From the NCBI RefSeq assembly GCF_963675585.1, contig NZ_OY776414.1, positions 599,001-663,000 of the forward strand: a stretch of 64,000 nt of DNA, in the 5' to 3' direction. This DNA comes from an uncultured Draconibacterium sp. (GTDB lineage: Bacteria > Bacteroidota > Bacteroidia > Bacteroidales > Prolixibacteraceae). Position 1 is the first letter of the stretch. Each line of letters begins with the position of its first letter. Below, one piece after another: positions 1 through 8,231 of this stretch. Both the position numbers and the translations under genes were made by a program. The notes beneath the pieces were generated by a model. That model searched no databases. It saw nothing but the letters and a program-made list of their open reading frames with translations, and was not told the origin of the DNA.

Positions 1-1
1 A

Positions 2-355
2 AACTTGTCAATTATTAAAAATACAATTATTCCATTTCCACCAATTGCCGAACAAACCCAAATCGTCCAAGAAATAGAAAGCCGTTTATCCGTTTGCGAC
101 AAAGTGGAGCAAAGTATCAGCGAAAGCCTCATAAAAGCAGAAGCCCTTCGCCAAAGCATTCTCAAAAAAGCATTTGAAGGCAAACTGTTGAGCGAAGCCG
201 AAATTGAACAATGCAAAAAGGAAGCCGACTACGAGCCTGCAAGTGGACTGCTCACTCGTATTGAGCGAAGTCGAAATGAAAAAATAAAAGCCGAGAAATT
301 AGCAAAAGAACAAGAACAGAAAAAAGCAACTACTAAAAAGAAAAGCAAGAAATAA
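2..355 (+). CDS. hsdS: Type I restriction specificity subunit HsdS, C-terminal part (5' end outside window)
   Basis: Only the last 117 residues are present because the reading frame is open to the left edge. They contain the typical end of an HsdS target-recognition unit: a PxxAEQ motif (PPIAEQTQIV) followed by a long amphipathic helix with RQSILKKAFEGKL, the conserved helix that separates recognition domains and sets spacing between half-sites in this family. The very C-terminus is Lys-rich. HsdS gives DNA specificity to the HsdM methylase and HsdR nuclease. The gene ends 1 nt before the rhuM start and the methylase gene follows, so all three are probably co-transcribed. The start and the N-terminal recognition domain cannot be judged. 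The family call is firm. Confidence 0.9.
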   Translation, partial: NLSIIKNTIIPFPPIAEQTQIVQEIESRLSVCDKVEQSISESLIKAEALRQSILKKAFEGKLLSEAEIEQCKKEADYEPASGLLTRIERSRNEKIKAEKLAKEQEQKKATTKKKSKK

Positions 356-356
356 T

Positions 357-1370
357 ATGGATTTGTCGAAATACCAACCCAACCGTGAATTTTTACTTTA
401 TAAAACCGATAGCGGAGCAATTAAAGTAGATGTTTTGTTGCAAAACGAGACGATATGGTTGCCGCAAAAAGGAATAGCACAATTGTTTGGGTGTAGCACC
501 GATAATGTATCATTGCACTTTAAAAACATTTTTGCAGAAGGAGAATTAGACCCAAATTCAGTTACCGAGGAATTCTCGGCAACTGCCTCTGATGGTAAAA
601 ACTATAAAACAAAATTTTATAATCTCGATGCCATTATAGCCGTTGGCTATCGGGTAAACAGTAAACAAGCGACACAATTCAGGATTTGGGCAACAGCTGT
701 TTTAAAAGAATTTATCATAAAAGGCTATACCATGGATGTGGAACGCCTGAAAAATCCACAACCCATTTTTGGTCAGGACTATTTTAAAGAGCAGCTCGAA
801 AAAATCAGGGACATCCGCAGTTCCGAACGCAGGTTTTATCAGCAAATTACCGATATTTATGCCGAGTGCAGTATTGACTATGATTACGATTCTGAAATTA
901 CCAAAGAATTTTTTGCAACTGTTCAAAACAAACTGCATTGGGCAATTACACAGCAAACAGCAGCCGAAATAATTGTTTCGAGAGCCAACCACGAAAAAGA
1001 AAAAATGGGTTTAACCTCTTGGAAAAACTCACCCGACGGCAAAATTCGAAAATCGGATGTAGTAATTGCTAAAAATTACCTTACCGAAGAAGAGTTAAAA
1101 CCACTCAACCGCATTGTTTCCATGTATCTGGATTATGCCGAAGACCAAGCCGAACAAGGAAATGTAATGACAATGAAAGATTGGGCAGAAAAACTGAATG
1201 CGTTTTTACAATTCAATCAAAAAGATATTTTACAAAACTCGGGTAAAGTAAGCGCTGCAATTGCAAAAGAATTTGCAGAGACAGAGTATGAAAAATACAA
1301 GCCAATTCAAGATAAATTGTTCGTAAGCGATTTTGATAAAGAAGTTAAAAAACTATTAAAAGGAAAGTAA
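357..1370 (+). CDS. rhuM: RhuM family protein inside type I RM operon
   Basis: 337 residues. The N-terminal half (about residues 15-125) reads as the RhuM domain: an IWLPQKGIAQLFGCS helix-turn-helix-like segment, then the LDAIIAVGYRVNSKQATQFRIWAT block diagnostic for COG3943. The C-terminal half is helical and charged, without a motif I recognise. RhuM proteins are common passengers in type I restriction loci and near toxin-antitoxin genes; their biochemical role is not settled. The ATG lies immediately after the hsdS stop and the stop abuts the hsdM ATG, which indicates tight translational coupling. No signal peptide or membrane segment is visible. Family assignment is firm; a role in regulating or modulating the restriction system is inference from position. 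Confidence 0.88.
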   Translation: MDLSKYQPNREFLLYKTDSGAIKVDVLLQNETIWLPQKGIAQLFGCSTDNVSLHFKNIFAEGELDPNSVTEEFSATASDGKNYKTKFYNLDAIIAVGYRVNSKQATQFRIWATAVLKEFIIKGYTMDVERLKNPQPIFGQDYFKEQLEKIRDIRSSERRFYQQITDIYAECSIDYDYDSEITKEFFATVQNKLHWAITQQTAAEIIVSRANHEKEKMGLTSWKNSPDGKIRKSDVVIAKNYLTEEELKPLNRIVSMYLDYAEDQAEQGNVMTMKDWAEKLNAFLQFNQKDILQNSGKVSAAIAKEFAETEYEKYKPIQDKLFVSDFDKEVKKLLKGK

Positions 1371-2891
1371 ATGTCAGAAAGTGCAATAATATCAAAAGTG
1401 TGGAATTTCGCTAACGTTCTTAGAGACGATGGCGTGGGTTATGGTGATTATTTAGAGCAAATCACCTATTTGCTTTTCCTTAAAATGGCTGACGAACTCA
1501 ACAAACCGCCATACAATAAAGGTCTAAAATTCCCGAAACTTAAAAACGCCCAAGGCGAAGAAGAAGCCAATGCCGAAACTTGCGACTGGCAAACTTTGTC
1601 GCAAAAGCGAGGTTTGGAATTAGAAACTTTCTACAATCAAATGCTTCGCAGTTTGGGAAGCGAAAAAGGAACTTTGGGGCAAATTTTTATAAAAAGTCAG
1701 AACAAAATACAAGACCCGTCCAAACTCTTAAAAATCATTGATATGATTGATAAAGAGCAATGGAGTTTAATGGGAACCGATGTAAAAGGCAAAATTTACG
1801 AAGGACTTTTAGAGAAAAATGCCGAAGATACCAAAAGTGGTGCAGGGCAATATTTTACACCCCGTTCCTTAATTAAAACAATGGTTGCCTGTGTTCGCCC
1901 GAAACCCATGAAAACCCTTATCGACCCTGCTTGCGGTACGGGCGGTTTCTTTTTGGCGGCTTACGATTTTATTAAAAGTCAGAATTTAGACCAGGAAGAA
2001 AAGGAGTTTTTGAAAAACAAAACTTTTCACGGAAACGAAATTGTTGCCAATACTCGCCGTATGGCATTAATGAATATGTTTTTGCACAACATTGGCGAAA
2101 TTGATGGCGAAACATTGGTTTCTTCGGCAGATGCTTTGGTTTCGGACAATGGAATCCGCTACGATTATGTATTGGCAAATCCGCCTTTTGGTAAAAAAAG
2201 CAGTATGACCATTACCAACGAAGAAGGCAAACAAGAAAAGCAGGATTACATTATCAATCGTCAGGATTTTGTGGCTACCACAGCCAACAAGCAACTGAAC
2301 TTTTTACAACACATAAAAACGCTTTTGAAACTCACAGGCGAAGCAGCCGTTGTACTTCCCGACAATGTTTTATTTGAAGGTGGTGCAGGCGAAACCGTTC
2401 GGAAAGAATTGATGAAAACAACCGAACTTCATACAATTTTACGTCTTCCAACAGGAATTTTTTATGCACAAGGCGTAAAAGCAAATGTGTTGTTTTTCGA
2501 CAATAAACCAGCTTCAAAAGACCCTTGGACAAAAGATGTTTGGATTTATGACTATCGCAGTAACATAAGCCATACACTCAAGAAAAACCCAATGACTTCG
2601 GAGCATTTGCAAGATTTTGTAAAACTCTACAATCCCGAAAACAGAAACAAAAGAACGGAAACTTACAGCGAAACAAATCCCGAAGGACGTTGGAGAAAAT
2701 TCACCTATGCCGAAATCATTGAGCGAGATACAACGAATCTTGACATATTTTGGATTAAGGATAAAAGTTTAACCGATTTAGACAATTTACCCGACCCAGA
2801 TGTTTTGGCAAACGAAATCATTGAAAATATAGAAGCTGGACTAAATAGTTTTAAAGAAATAATGGAAACAATAAATGGTGATGAAAGCTAA
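1371..2891 (+). CDS. hsdM: Type I restriction-modification methylase HsdM (N6-adenine)
   Basis: 506 residues, a usual length for HsdM. An N-terminal helical HsdM_N domain (WNFANVLRDDGVGYGDYLEQITYLLFLKMADE) precedes the N6-adenine methylase domain. The SAM-binding motif I is seen near residue 184 (DPACGTGGF) and the catalytic motif IV NPPF near residues 269-272. The GQYFTPR motif of this family is also present. It methylates adenine within the HsdS-defined site and protects the host from HsdR. The start directly follows the rhuM stop with no gap. No hsdR gene follows in the window, so the nuclease subunit, if present, must lie upstream of base 1. The gene looks intact. Confidence 0.95.
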   Translation: MSESAIISKVWNFANVLRDDGVGYGDYLEQITYLLFLKMADELNKPPYNKGLKFPKLKNAQGEEEANAETCDWQTLSQKRGLELETFYNQMLRSLGSEKGTLGQIFIKSQNKIQDPSKLLKIIDMIDKEQWSLMGTDVKGKIYEGLLEKNAEDTKSGAGQYFTPRSLIKTMVACVRPKPMKTLIDPACGTGGFFLAAYDFIKSQNLDQEEKEFLKNKTFHGNEIVANTRRMALMNMFLHNIGEIDGETLVSSADALVSDNGIRYDYVLANPPFGKKSSMTITNEEGKQEKQDYIINRQDFVATTANKQLNFLQHIKTLLKLTGEAAVVLPDNVLFEGGAGETVRKELMKTTELHTILRLPTGIFYAQGVKANVLFFDNKPASKDPWTKDVWIYDYRSNISHTLKKNPMTSEHLQDFVKLYNPENRNKRTETYSETNPEGRWRKFTYAEIIERDTTNLDIFWIKDKSLTDLDNLPDPDVLANEIIENIEAGLNSFKEIMETINGDES

Positions 2892-3363
2892 AGCCAGCCC
2901 GAAAGCCATACACATTTGCAATTCGCACGAGCCAATGCTCGACCAAAAATTGCAAAAGAGTATGTCTTGCCAACGCACGGACAGAGTAAGCAGCAAAAAT
3001 GAAAGATAAATTGACTGGAAAAATGAACAACGAAACGCTAACATCGTGTATAAAACATTTGGCGGATAGTGCTAATTTCAAGTGTGTTACATTTAATAAA
3101 CATTGTAGCGGTTTGACAGGAAAGTGCTTCGAAATGCCAAACGTTTCATACACGTGACCGTCAGACTGTCTAAAAACCTTTTTTAAGAGGAATTTATTCA
3201 GACTGTAGTTTGTGATTTGAACCAAATATTGAAACGTCAGACCGTTAAAAATAGTTATTAGACAGACTGCCGTTAGCGGTCAGTTTGAAAAATCGAAACG
3301 ACACAGACTAACTGAATATAAAACAATTAAAAATAAATACTAACCCATAGAAAAAGGTCAAAA
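2892..3363. other. 472-bp non-coding region rich in palindromes downstream of hsdM
   Basis: No convincing gene is present. A compact hairpin sits at 2915-2956: arms tttgcaatt and aattgcaaa enclose an inner cgagc/gctcg stem. A second, much larger imperfect palindrome spans 3045-3154. The heptamer cgctaac at 3036-3042 recurs inverted as gttagcg at 3272-3278, enclosing the large palindrome. The base composition and structure resemble the intergenic spacers seen around accessory genes in Bacteroidota. A long open frame on the minus strand here is composed of low-complexity residues and looks fortuitous. Confidence 0.6.
3045..3154. repeat. Large imperfect palindrome (about 110 bp)
   Basis: The left arm 3045-3063 (cgtgtataaaacatttggc) and right arm 3136-3154 (gccaaacgtttcatacacg) are reverse complements over 19 positions with two mismatches, separated by about 72 nt. 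CTAAC stands just outside the left arm. The size resembles an integron attC-like or REP-type element, but the exact attC core consensus is not met on both sides, so this is recorded only as structure. Confidence 0.6.
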
Positions 3364-3852
3364 ATGCGATACAAACGATTAAAATTAAGTGCCGTACTCT
3401 TGTTAGGACTTGGGCTGACAGCATTACAGGCGCAAGAAAGTATTAACCCTACAGGCGGCAACGCTTCGGGCAGCGGAGGCTCAATAAGCTATTCCATCGG
3501 CCAGGTTGCGTACCAAACTCACACCGGAACAAATGGTTCAGTAGCTGAGGGAGTGCAACAACCATTCGAAATTTCGGTACTAACTGGTATTGAAGAAGCA
3601 AAAGGTATAAATTTTTCAGTTACTGCTTACCCTAATCCAACAACCGATTATCTTACATTGGAAGTGAAAGACTTTGACGTTTCAAATTTATTGTACCAAC
3701 TGTATGATACAAATGGTAGACTTTTGCAAAACCAAAAAATTACAGGCAAGCAAACCAGCATTGTTATGAGCAATTTTGTGCCGGCAACGTATTTTGTAAA
3801 AGTAACCGAAGGAAACAAAGAAGTAAAAACGTTTAAAATTATTAAAAACTAG
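3364..3852 (+). CDS. Secreted protein with T9SS type A sorting domain
   Basis: 162 residues. A Sec signal peptide is visible (about residues 1-24, ending ALQAQ). A short Gly/Ser-rich mature segment (GGNASGSGGSISYSIGQV) follows. The C-terminal 80 residues form a type A sorting domain: the AYPNPTTDYLTLEV start motif, the LYDTNGRLLQ motif and the final FVKVTEGNKEVKTFKIIK strand. Such a tail sends the protein through the type IX secretion system to the cell surface, where it is normally removed or exchanged. The mature part has only about 55 residues and no catalytic motif. The next gene starts 6 nt downstream, so the two probably form an operon. Confidence 0.85.
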   Translation: MRYKRLKLSAVLLLGLGLTALQAQESINPTGGNASGSGGSISYSIGQVAYQTHTGTNGSVAEGVQQPFEISVLTGIEEAKGINFSVTAYPNPTTDYLTLEVKDFDVSNLLYQLYDTNGRLLQNQKITGKQTSIVMSNFVPATYFVKVTEGNKEVKTFKIIKN

Positions 3853-3858
3853 ATAATT

Positions 3859-6027
3859 ATGAGTAAAATATACTCTATAATAATTGCCGTACTATTATCG
3901 GTAAGTGGTTTCGCTCAATCACCGGAAAAAATGAGCTATCAGGCGGTAATCCGCAATAGCAGCGATGCTTTAGTTATAAACACACAAATTGGTATGCAAA
4001 TAAGTATTTTGCAGGGATCAGCAAATGGAACTGCTGTTTATATAGAAACTCAAGAACCAACCACCAATGCAAATGGTTTGGTAAGTTTAGAAATTGGAGC
4101 AGGAACAACTAACGATGATTTTACTTCCATTGATTGGGCAAACGGACCCTATTTCATTAAAACAGAAACCGACCCAACTGGTGGCATAAGCTACACAATA
4201 ACAGGCACAAGTCAATTATTGAGTGTACCGTATGCTTTACATGCAAAAACGGCTGAGACAATTTTAGGCGGAATAACCGAAACCGACCCAACTTTTACCG
4301 CTTGGGACAAATCAACCGGCATTTCAGTTACAGAAAGTCAAATTTCAGATTTACAGGCCTACTTAACAGCCGAAGTAGATCCTCAATTCGCTTCATGGGA
4401 TAAAGCGACTGGCATAGTCATTACCGAGTCTCAAATCTCCGACTTACAAACTTACCTTACTGTAGAAACCGACCCAACTTTTACCGCTTGGGATAAATCA
4501 ACAGGCATTTCAGTTACAGAAAGTCAAATTTCAGATTTACAGGCCTACTTAACAGCCGAAGTAGACCCTCAATTCGCTTCATGGGATAAAGCGACAGGCA
4601 TAGTCATTACCGAGTCTCAAATCTCCGACTTACAAACTTACCTTACTGTAGAAACCGACCCAACTTTTACCGCTTGGGATAAATCAACCGGCATTTCAGT
4701 TACAGAAAGTCAAATTTCAGATTTACAGGCCTACTTAACAGCCGAAGTAGACCCTCAATTCGCTTCATGGGATAAAGCGACTGGCATAGTCATTACCGAG
4801 TCTCAAATCTCAGACTTACAAACTTACCTTACTGTAGAAACCGACCCAACTTTTACCGCTTGGGATAAATCAACAGGCATTTCAGTTACAGAAAGTCAAA
4901 TTTCAGATTTAAATCATTTCACTACAGCCGATGAAACCGACCCTGTTTTTGGTGCATCAGTAGCAAGCGGTATAACAGCAACTGACACTACCAACTGGAA
5001 CAATAAACTTGATAACGAAATCGACCCAACTTTTACCGCTTGGGACAAATCAACAGGCGTTTCAGTTGCTGAAAGTCAAATTTCAGATTTAAATCATTTC
5101 ACCACAGCCGATGAAACCGACCCTGTTTTTGGTGCATCAGTAGCAGGCGGTATAACAGCAACTGACACTACCAACTGGAACAATAAATTGGACAGCTACA
5201 CTGAAACCGACCCGGAATTTACCTCGTGGGACAAAGATTATGCAGATTTGACAAATAAACCCACTGTAATTAGTGATTTTACAATGGATGCAAACGCTCA
5301 AAACATTACTAACCTTGCCAGTCCTGTAAATGCTCAAGATGCAGCAACAAAAGCGTATATCGATAATTTAATCATTAAGGTTGGTGCAACAAGTAAGTTA
5401 CTTGCCTTGGGTTTTTCGGTGCAGCAATTAATAGATGCAGGACATAAAGCATCCGATCTGGTCTCAGCTGGAATTGATCCATCTGAACTAATTACTGCAG
5501 GTTATTCTAATTCTGATTTTGTCGGTGGAGTTTATCAAGGAGGAGTAATTGCTTATGTTTCGCAAGCCGGTGACCCCGGTTATGTAGCCGGAGAAATACA
5601 TGGATTAATAGCAGCTACAATAGACCAAAGTGAAGAAACACAATGGTACAATGTACCGGAGATAACACTTGGAGCAGTTGGCGATAGTTTGTATGCAGGT
5701 AAAGCTAATACTGCCATAATAGTGGCAGCATTAAATAGCGTTTACCCAAATTACAATTATGCGGCAAATATTTGTGACAGATATTCAGTAACAGTTGACG
5801 GAGTTAGTTATGACGACTGGTATTTACCATCGCTTTATGAGTTAAACTTATTGTATGAGCAAAAAGATGCGATTGGCGGTTTTGCACGTAAAGTCTATTG
5901 GAGTTCCTGGGAGTTGAGTAGAACAAGCCCCCCTATGCGCGTAATAAATCTAGACTTTGAAGATGGAAGCGAGGCTTGGGCCTATCGGACTGAGATGCAC
6001 AGGGTGCGTGCCGTTCGGGCTTTTTAA
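3859..6027 (+). CDS. Large repeat-containing surface/tail-fibre-like protein with C-terminal Lcl/DUF1566-like domain
   Basis: 722 residues. A signal peptide (residues 1-19, ending GFAQ) is followed by a roughly 120-residue domain (MSYQAVIRNSSDALV...). From residue 141 come seven tandem units of about 31 residues, alternating ETDPTFTAWDK and EVDPQFASWDK types, each with TESQISDL; then two degenerate units with NHFTTADETDPVFGASV. A coiled or fibre-like connector with AATKAY is followed by AG-rich short repeats (LIDAGHKASDLVSAGIDPSEL). The last 160 residues carry a WYLPSLYEL...WSSWE pattern typical of DUF1566/Lcl C-terminal domains, which bind glycans or host surfaces in known cases. The pattern suggests a secreted filamentous adhesin. 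No T9SS tail is present on this protein, but the preceding gene supplies one. Confidence 0.75.
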   Translation: MSKIYSIIIAVLLSVSGFAQSPEKMSYQAVIRNSSDALVINTQIGMQISILQGSANGTAVYIETQEPTTNANGLVSLEIGAGTTNDDFTSIDWANGPYFIKTETDPTGGISYTITGTSQLLSVPYALHAKTAETILGGITETDPTFTAWDKSTGISVTESQISDLQAYLTAEVDPQFASWDKATGIVITESQISDLQTYLTVETDPTFTAWDKSTGISVTESQISDLQAYLTAEVDPQFASWDKATGIVITESQISDLQTYLTVETDPTFTAWDKSTGISVTESQISDLQAYLTAEVDPQFASWDKATGIVITESQISDLQTYLTVETDPTFTAWDKSTGISVTESQISDLNHFTTADETDPVFGASVASGITATDTTNWNNKLDNEIDPTFTAWDKSTGVSVAESQISDLNHFTTADETDPVFGASVAGGITATDTTNWNNKLDSYTETDPEFTSWDKDYADLTNKPTVISDFTMDANAQNITNLASPVNAQDAATKAYIDNLIIKVGATSKLLALGFSVQQLIDAGHKASDLVSAGIDPSELITAGYSNSDFVGGVYQGGVIAYVSQAGDPGYVAGEIHGLIAATIDQSEETQWYNVPEITLGAVGDSLYAGKANTAIIVAALNSVYPNYNYAANICDRYSVTVDGVSYDDWYLPSLYELNLLYEQKDAIGGFARKVYWSSWELSRTSPPMRVINLDFEDGSEAWAYRTEMHRVRAVRAF
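4279..4929 (+). repeat. Intragenic tandem repeats, 93-bp units (186-bp pairs)
   Basis: Seven 93-bp units start at 4279, 4372, 4465, 4558, 4651, 4744 and 4837. Odd and even units are of two types, giving three almost identical 186-bp pairs plus one extra unit. The few differences between pairs are nearly all synonymous third-position changes, for example gggacaaa versus gggataaa. A related unit recurs at about 5023-5106. Such near-identity indicates recent duplication or gene conversion. Confidence 0.9.
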
Positions 6028-6114
6028 GCAGTTAACTAATTTTAAATTTTAGAGCATGCCTAAATCAGGCAGATGCTTTGAAAAGAGAGAAATATCTTCC
6101 GAACACTCCTAATT

Positions 6115-6142
6115 GCAAATCCGCGCCAGCGGGGGGATTTGC
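6115..6142 (+). terminator. Hairpin downstream of the repeat-protein gene
   Basis: Arms gcaaatcc (6115-6122) and ggatttgc (6135-6142) are perfectly complementary around a GC-rich loop. No U-run follows directly, so Rho-independent function is uncertain. A second small stem (gcatgcct/aggcagatgc) lies at 6054-6075. Confidence 0.4.
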
Positions 6143-6179
6143 ACCGCTAGGTTTAATTTTAAAATTCGAATAAATGTTA

Positions 6180-6187
6180 TAACTTTG
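6180..6187 (+). promoter_or_regulatory. Putative minus-7 promoter element for mazEF
   Basis: TAacTTTG matches the Bacteroidota TAnnTTTG minus-7 consensus and lies 26 nt before the mazE ATG. No clear TTG minus-33 element is seen at the expected spacing. Confidence 0.5.
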
Positions 6188-6213
6188 TAATTACATAGTT
6201 TCAAAAATTAGTT

Positions 6214-6459
6214 ATGGAAATATCAGTTATAAAAATCGGAAACTCAAAGGGGATTAGATTAAGTAAAACCCTGCTCGACAGGTACAATATCAAAGATACT
6301 GTTGATTTAATAATGGATAAAGGACAAATTATTTTAAAACCAATTTCAAAACCACGAAAAGGATGGGAAAAGGCGTTTGAAAAAATGGCTAAAAATGGAG
6401 ATGACAATTTGTTATTTGACGATGTGTTTGACGATGAAAACCTCGAAGAATGGAAATAA
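6214..6459 (+). CDS. mazE: MazE/AbrB-type antitoxin
   Basis: 81 residues. The N-terminal 45 residues form an AbrB/MazE swapped-hairpin DNA-binding domain: MEISVIKIGNSKGIRLSKTLLDRYNI is the typical start. The C-terminal acidic tail (DDNLLFDDVFDDENLEEWK) is the kind of flexible segment that occupies the RNA-binding groove of MazF. The stop codon overlaps the toxin start by 10 nt, a usual arrangement that couples their synthesis. By family knowledge, the protein would repress its own promoter alone and, more strongly, with the toxin. Confidence 0.88.
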   Translation: MEISVIKIGNSKGIRLSKTLLDRYNIKDTVDLIMDKGQIILKPISKPRKGWEKAFEKMAKNGDDNLLFDDVFDDENLEEWK

Positions 6460-6773
6460 AACAATATCAAATTATTTTAGTCAATCTTGACCCGACAATT
6501 GGAAGTGAAATCAAAAAGACAAGACCTTGTGTGGTAATTTCTCCAAATGAGATGAATAAATATTTGCGGACAGTGGTTATTGCCCCAATGACAACAAATT
6601 CAAAAAAATATCCGACACGAGTAAAAATAAAACATGACAATAAAGTTGGGTGGATTGTTTTAGACCAAATCCGAACAATTGTCAGACAAAGAATAATAAA
6701 GGTTTTTGGCGAATTACAAGATTCTGAAATTCAAGAATTAAAATCGGTTTTGCGAGAAACTTATATTGACTGA
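6450..6773 (+). CDS. mazF: MazF/PemK-type endoribonuclease toxin
   Basis: 107 residues, typical for MazF. The start EIKQYQIILVNLDPTIGSEIKKTRPCVVIS has the conserved Asp-Pro-x-x-Gly-x-E-x-x-K-x-RP segment, with the catalytic Arg in KKTRP. TVVIAPMTTNSKKYPTRV and the WIVLDQIRTIV block with its conserved Asp-Gln-Arg follow. The enzyme cleaves mRNA at short sequence motifs when it is not bound by MazE. It overlaps mazE by 10 nt and is in the +1-shifted frame. Nothing suggests damage. The pair lies within an accessory segment bounded by the restriction locus. Confidence 0.92.
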   Translation: MEIKQYQIILVNLDPTIGSEIKKTRPCVVISPNEMNKYLRTVVIAPMTTNSKKYPTRVKIKHDNKVGWIVLDQIRTIVRQRIIKVFGELQDSEIQELKSVLRETYID

Positions 6774-6988
6774 AAAATAAAAAAACAAGGTTAATAAACT
6801 GCATATTCCCTTCTGCCCTTTTGCAACGAGGTTAAATGCTAAAAGTATTTGTAATGCTTTTTATAGCGCCGATTAAACCGGCAATATTGCAAAACCTCTG
6901 GTGCGCAATTGCATCGCGGAAATTTCTAAAATAAAAAATTGCAGACCCTCTGTTTTCCCTAATAGTAAAAGAACAAAAACCCAAACCC

Positions 6989-8230
6989 ATGAGCCGAATA
7001 CGAAAAAAAAAGAAAGCGCTGCACAAGCAAAAACAACTTGAGGCTGAAAGAAGAAACCATTTTCTGAGGCATTTAAAACATGTTTTTATTGCAAGTGGCT
7101 GCGAACAAGTATATGAGGCACTAACACCAACGCACAAGCAAGCATTATATGAGATTAAAGACAGCTCGATAAAAATACGGCAGGGCGACTGCTCATGTTT
7201 AAGCAACAGCGAAATAAAGCAGCTAAAACAGTTGATTGATAAGGAAGCGCAAAAAAAGAAGGTAAGCATTGAAAACAGCACTTATACCATGTCGGTTAAA
7301 GAGTTTTACACGTATGGCATTAGTTTATATGCTTTACAAAATTGGTTAGCGGATCAGGAAGAGCCGGAAATGCAGGAGGCTTATACGCTTATGAAGGAGA
7401 GCTTGGATGTTGTGGAGACCGAAAAAAAATACAGGCAACATATTTTTGCATTTTGTGGTACTATATCGATGTTAGCTTCGGAGTTAACTAAAGTATTAGT
7501 ACATATAAAAATGAAATTTGCTACTGCAAATACCGGGCGAATGAATGGGCTGGAGTTTGAAATTGATGCCTATCCATGTCAGCAAAAGAAATTTCAACTA
7601 TACGGCAATACCAGGCCTGCTTACCGGGTTGGTTCTTACGCTTATTTTATGGTATATCCTGAATGGGCTTCGGTTAAACGTTCGTCATTCGAAAAGCCAA
7701 CGCCATTCAACAACATCGATATTCCTGTTTACATACAAATGCATGCTATAAACAGACTTTGCGAACGAATGGATACACTTAGCCGCGATTGTTTGGAGCT
7801 GTATGTTTACCTTTCTTTTCAAAATCCAGGTATCACTTTCTTTCAAGGTAAAATGCTTGTTGATTATGTGTATGGCCAAACAAAATTGGGCTATTTGTTG
7901 GTGGAAATAGTTGATAATGTTTTATTGATAAAAACATTTTTGCTGCTTACCAACGAAGCAACTCCCGAGGGCGAAAAACTAAAAGAGTTAACCGGGTTAT
8001 CGAAAGTAGATATGAAATACTGGAATATTGACCGCTTAAGTACCTTCCAAAAAACCGATATTGAAGAAAATGAAGAACTGAAATCGATCTTCAAAAATGC
8101 AGGATGTAGCAAACTGTTTAGCGAGGCTGTTAACTTTCTTGAAGAAGAAGAACATTCGTGTATTGCCGAAAATATTCTGAAATACTTCCACAAAGAAAAA
8201 TATTTGTATGGTTCTTCGATGCCATCCTGA
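6989..8230 (+). CDS. Protein of unknown function, 413 residues
   Basis: I do not recognise this protein. It begins with a strongly basic stretch (SRIRKKKKALHKQKQLEAERRNH) with no signal peptide. Cys residues are scattered (GDCSCLSNSE near residue 70; NAGCSKL and HSCIAEN near the end) without a clear zinc-finger pattern. The middle (about 150-300) mixes beta-like segments (RVGSYAYFMVYPEW, GYLLVEIVDNVLLIKTFLLLTNE) and helices. Length and codon use are consistent with a real gene. Its neighbours are mazEF 215 nt upstream and glyA downstream, which give no functional hint. The basic N-terminus could bind nucleic acid; this is inference only. Confidence 0.7.
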   Translation: MSRIRKKKKALHKQKQLEAERRNHFLRHLKHVFIASGCEQVYEALTPTHKQALYEIKDSSIKIRQGDCSCLSNSEIKQLKQLIDKEAQKKKVSIENSTYTMSVKEFYTYGISLYALQNWLADQEEPEMQEAYTLMKESLDVVETEKKYRQHIFAFCGTISMLASELTKVLVHIKMKFATANTGRMNGLEFEIDAYPCQQKKFQLYGNTRPAYRVGSYAYFMVYPEWASVKRSSFEKPTPFNNIDIPVYIQMHAINRLCERMDTLSRDCLELYVYLSFQNPGITFFQGKMLVDYVYGQTKLGYLLVEIVDNVLLIKTFLLLTNEATPEGEKLKELTGLSKVDMKYWNIDRLSTFQKTDIEENEELKSIFKNAGCSKLFSEAVNFLEEEEHSCIAENILKYFHKEKYLYGSSMPS

Positions 8231-8231
8231 A

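Noticed and set aside
2841..3225. Open minus-strand frame of 124 codons behind hsdM
   Set aside because: It overlaps the hsdM 3' end and the palindromes, has poor composition for a gene, and no homologous look. Treated as fortuitous.
6817..6912. Possible palindrome after mazF (cgaggtt with aacctc)
   Set aside because: Only seven or eight paired bases in arms about 60 nt apart; too weak to list with the other palindromes.
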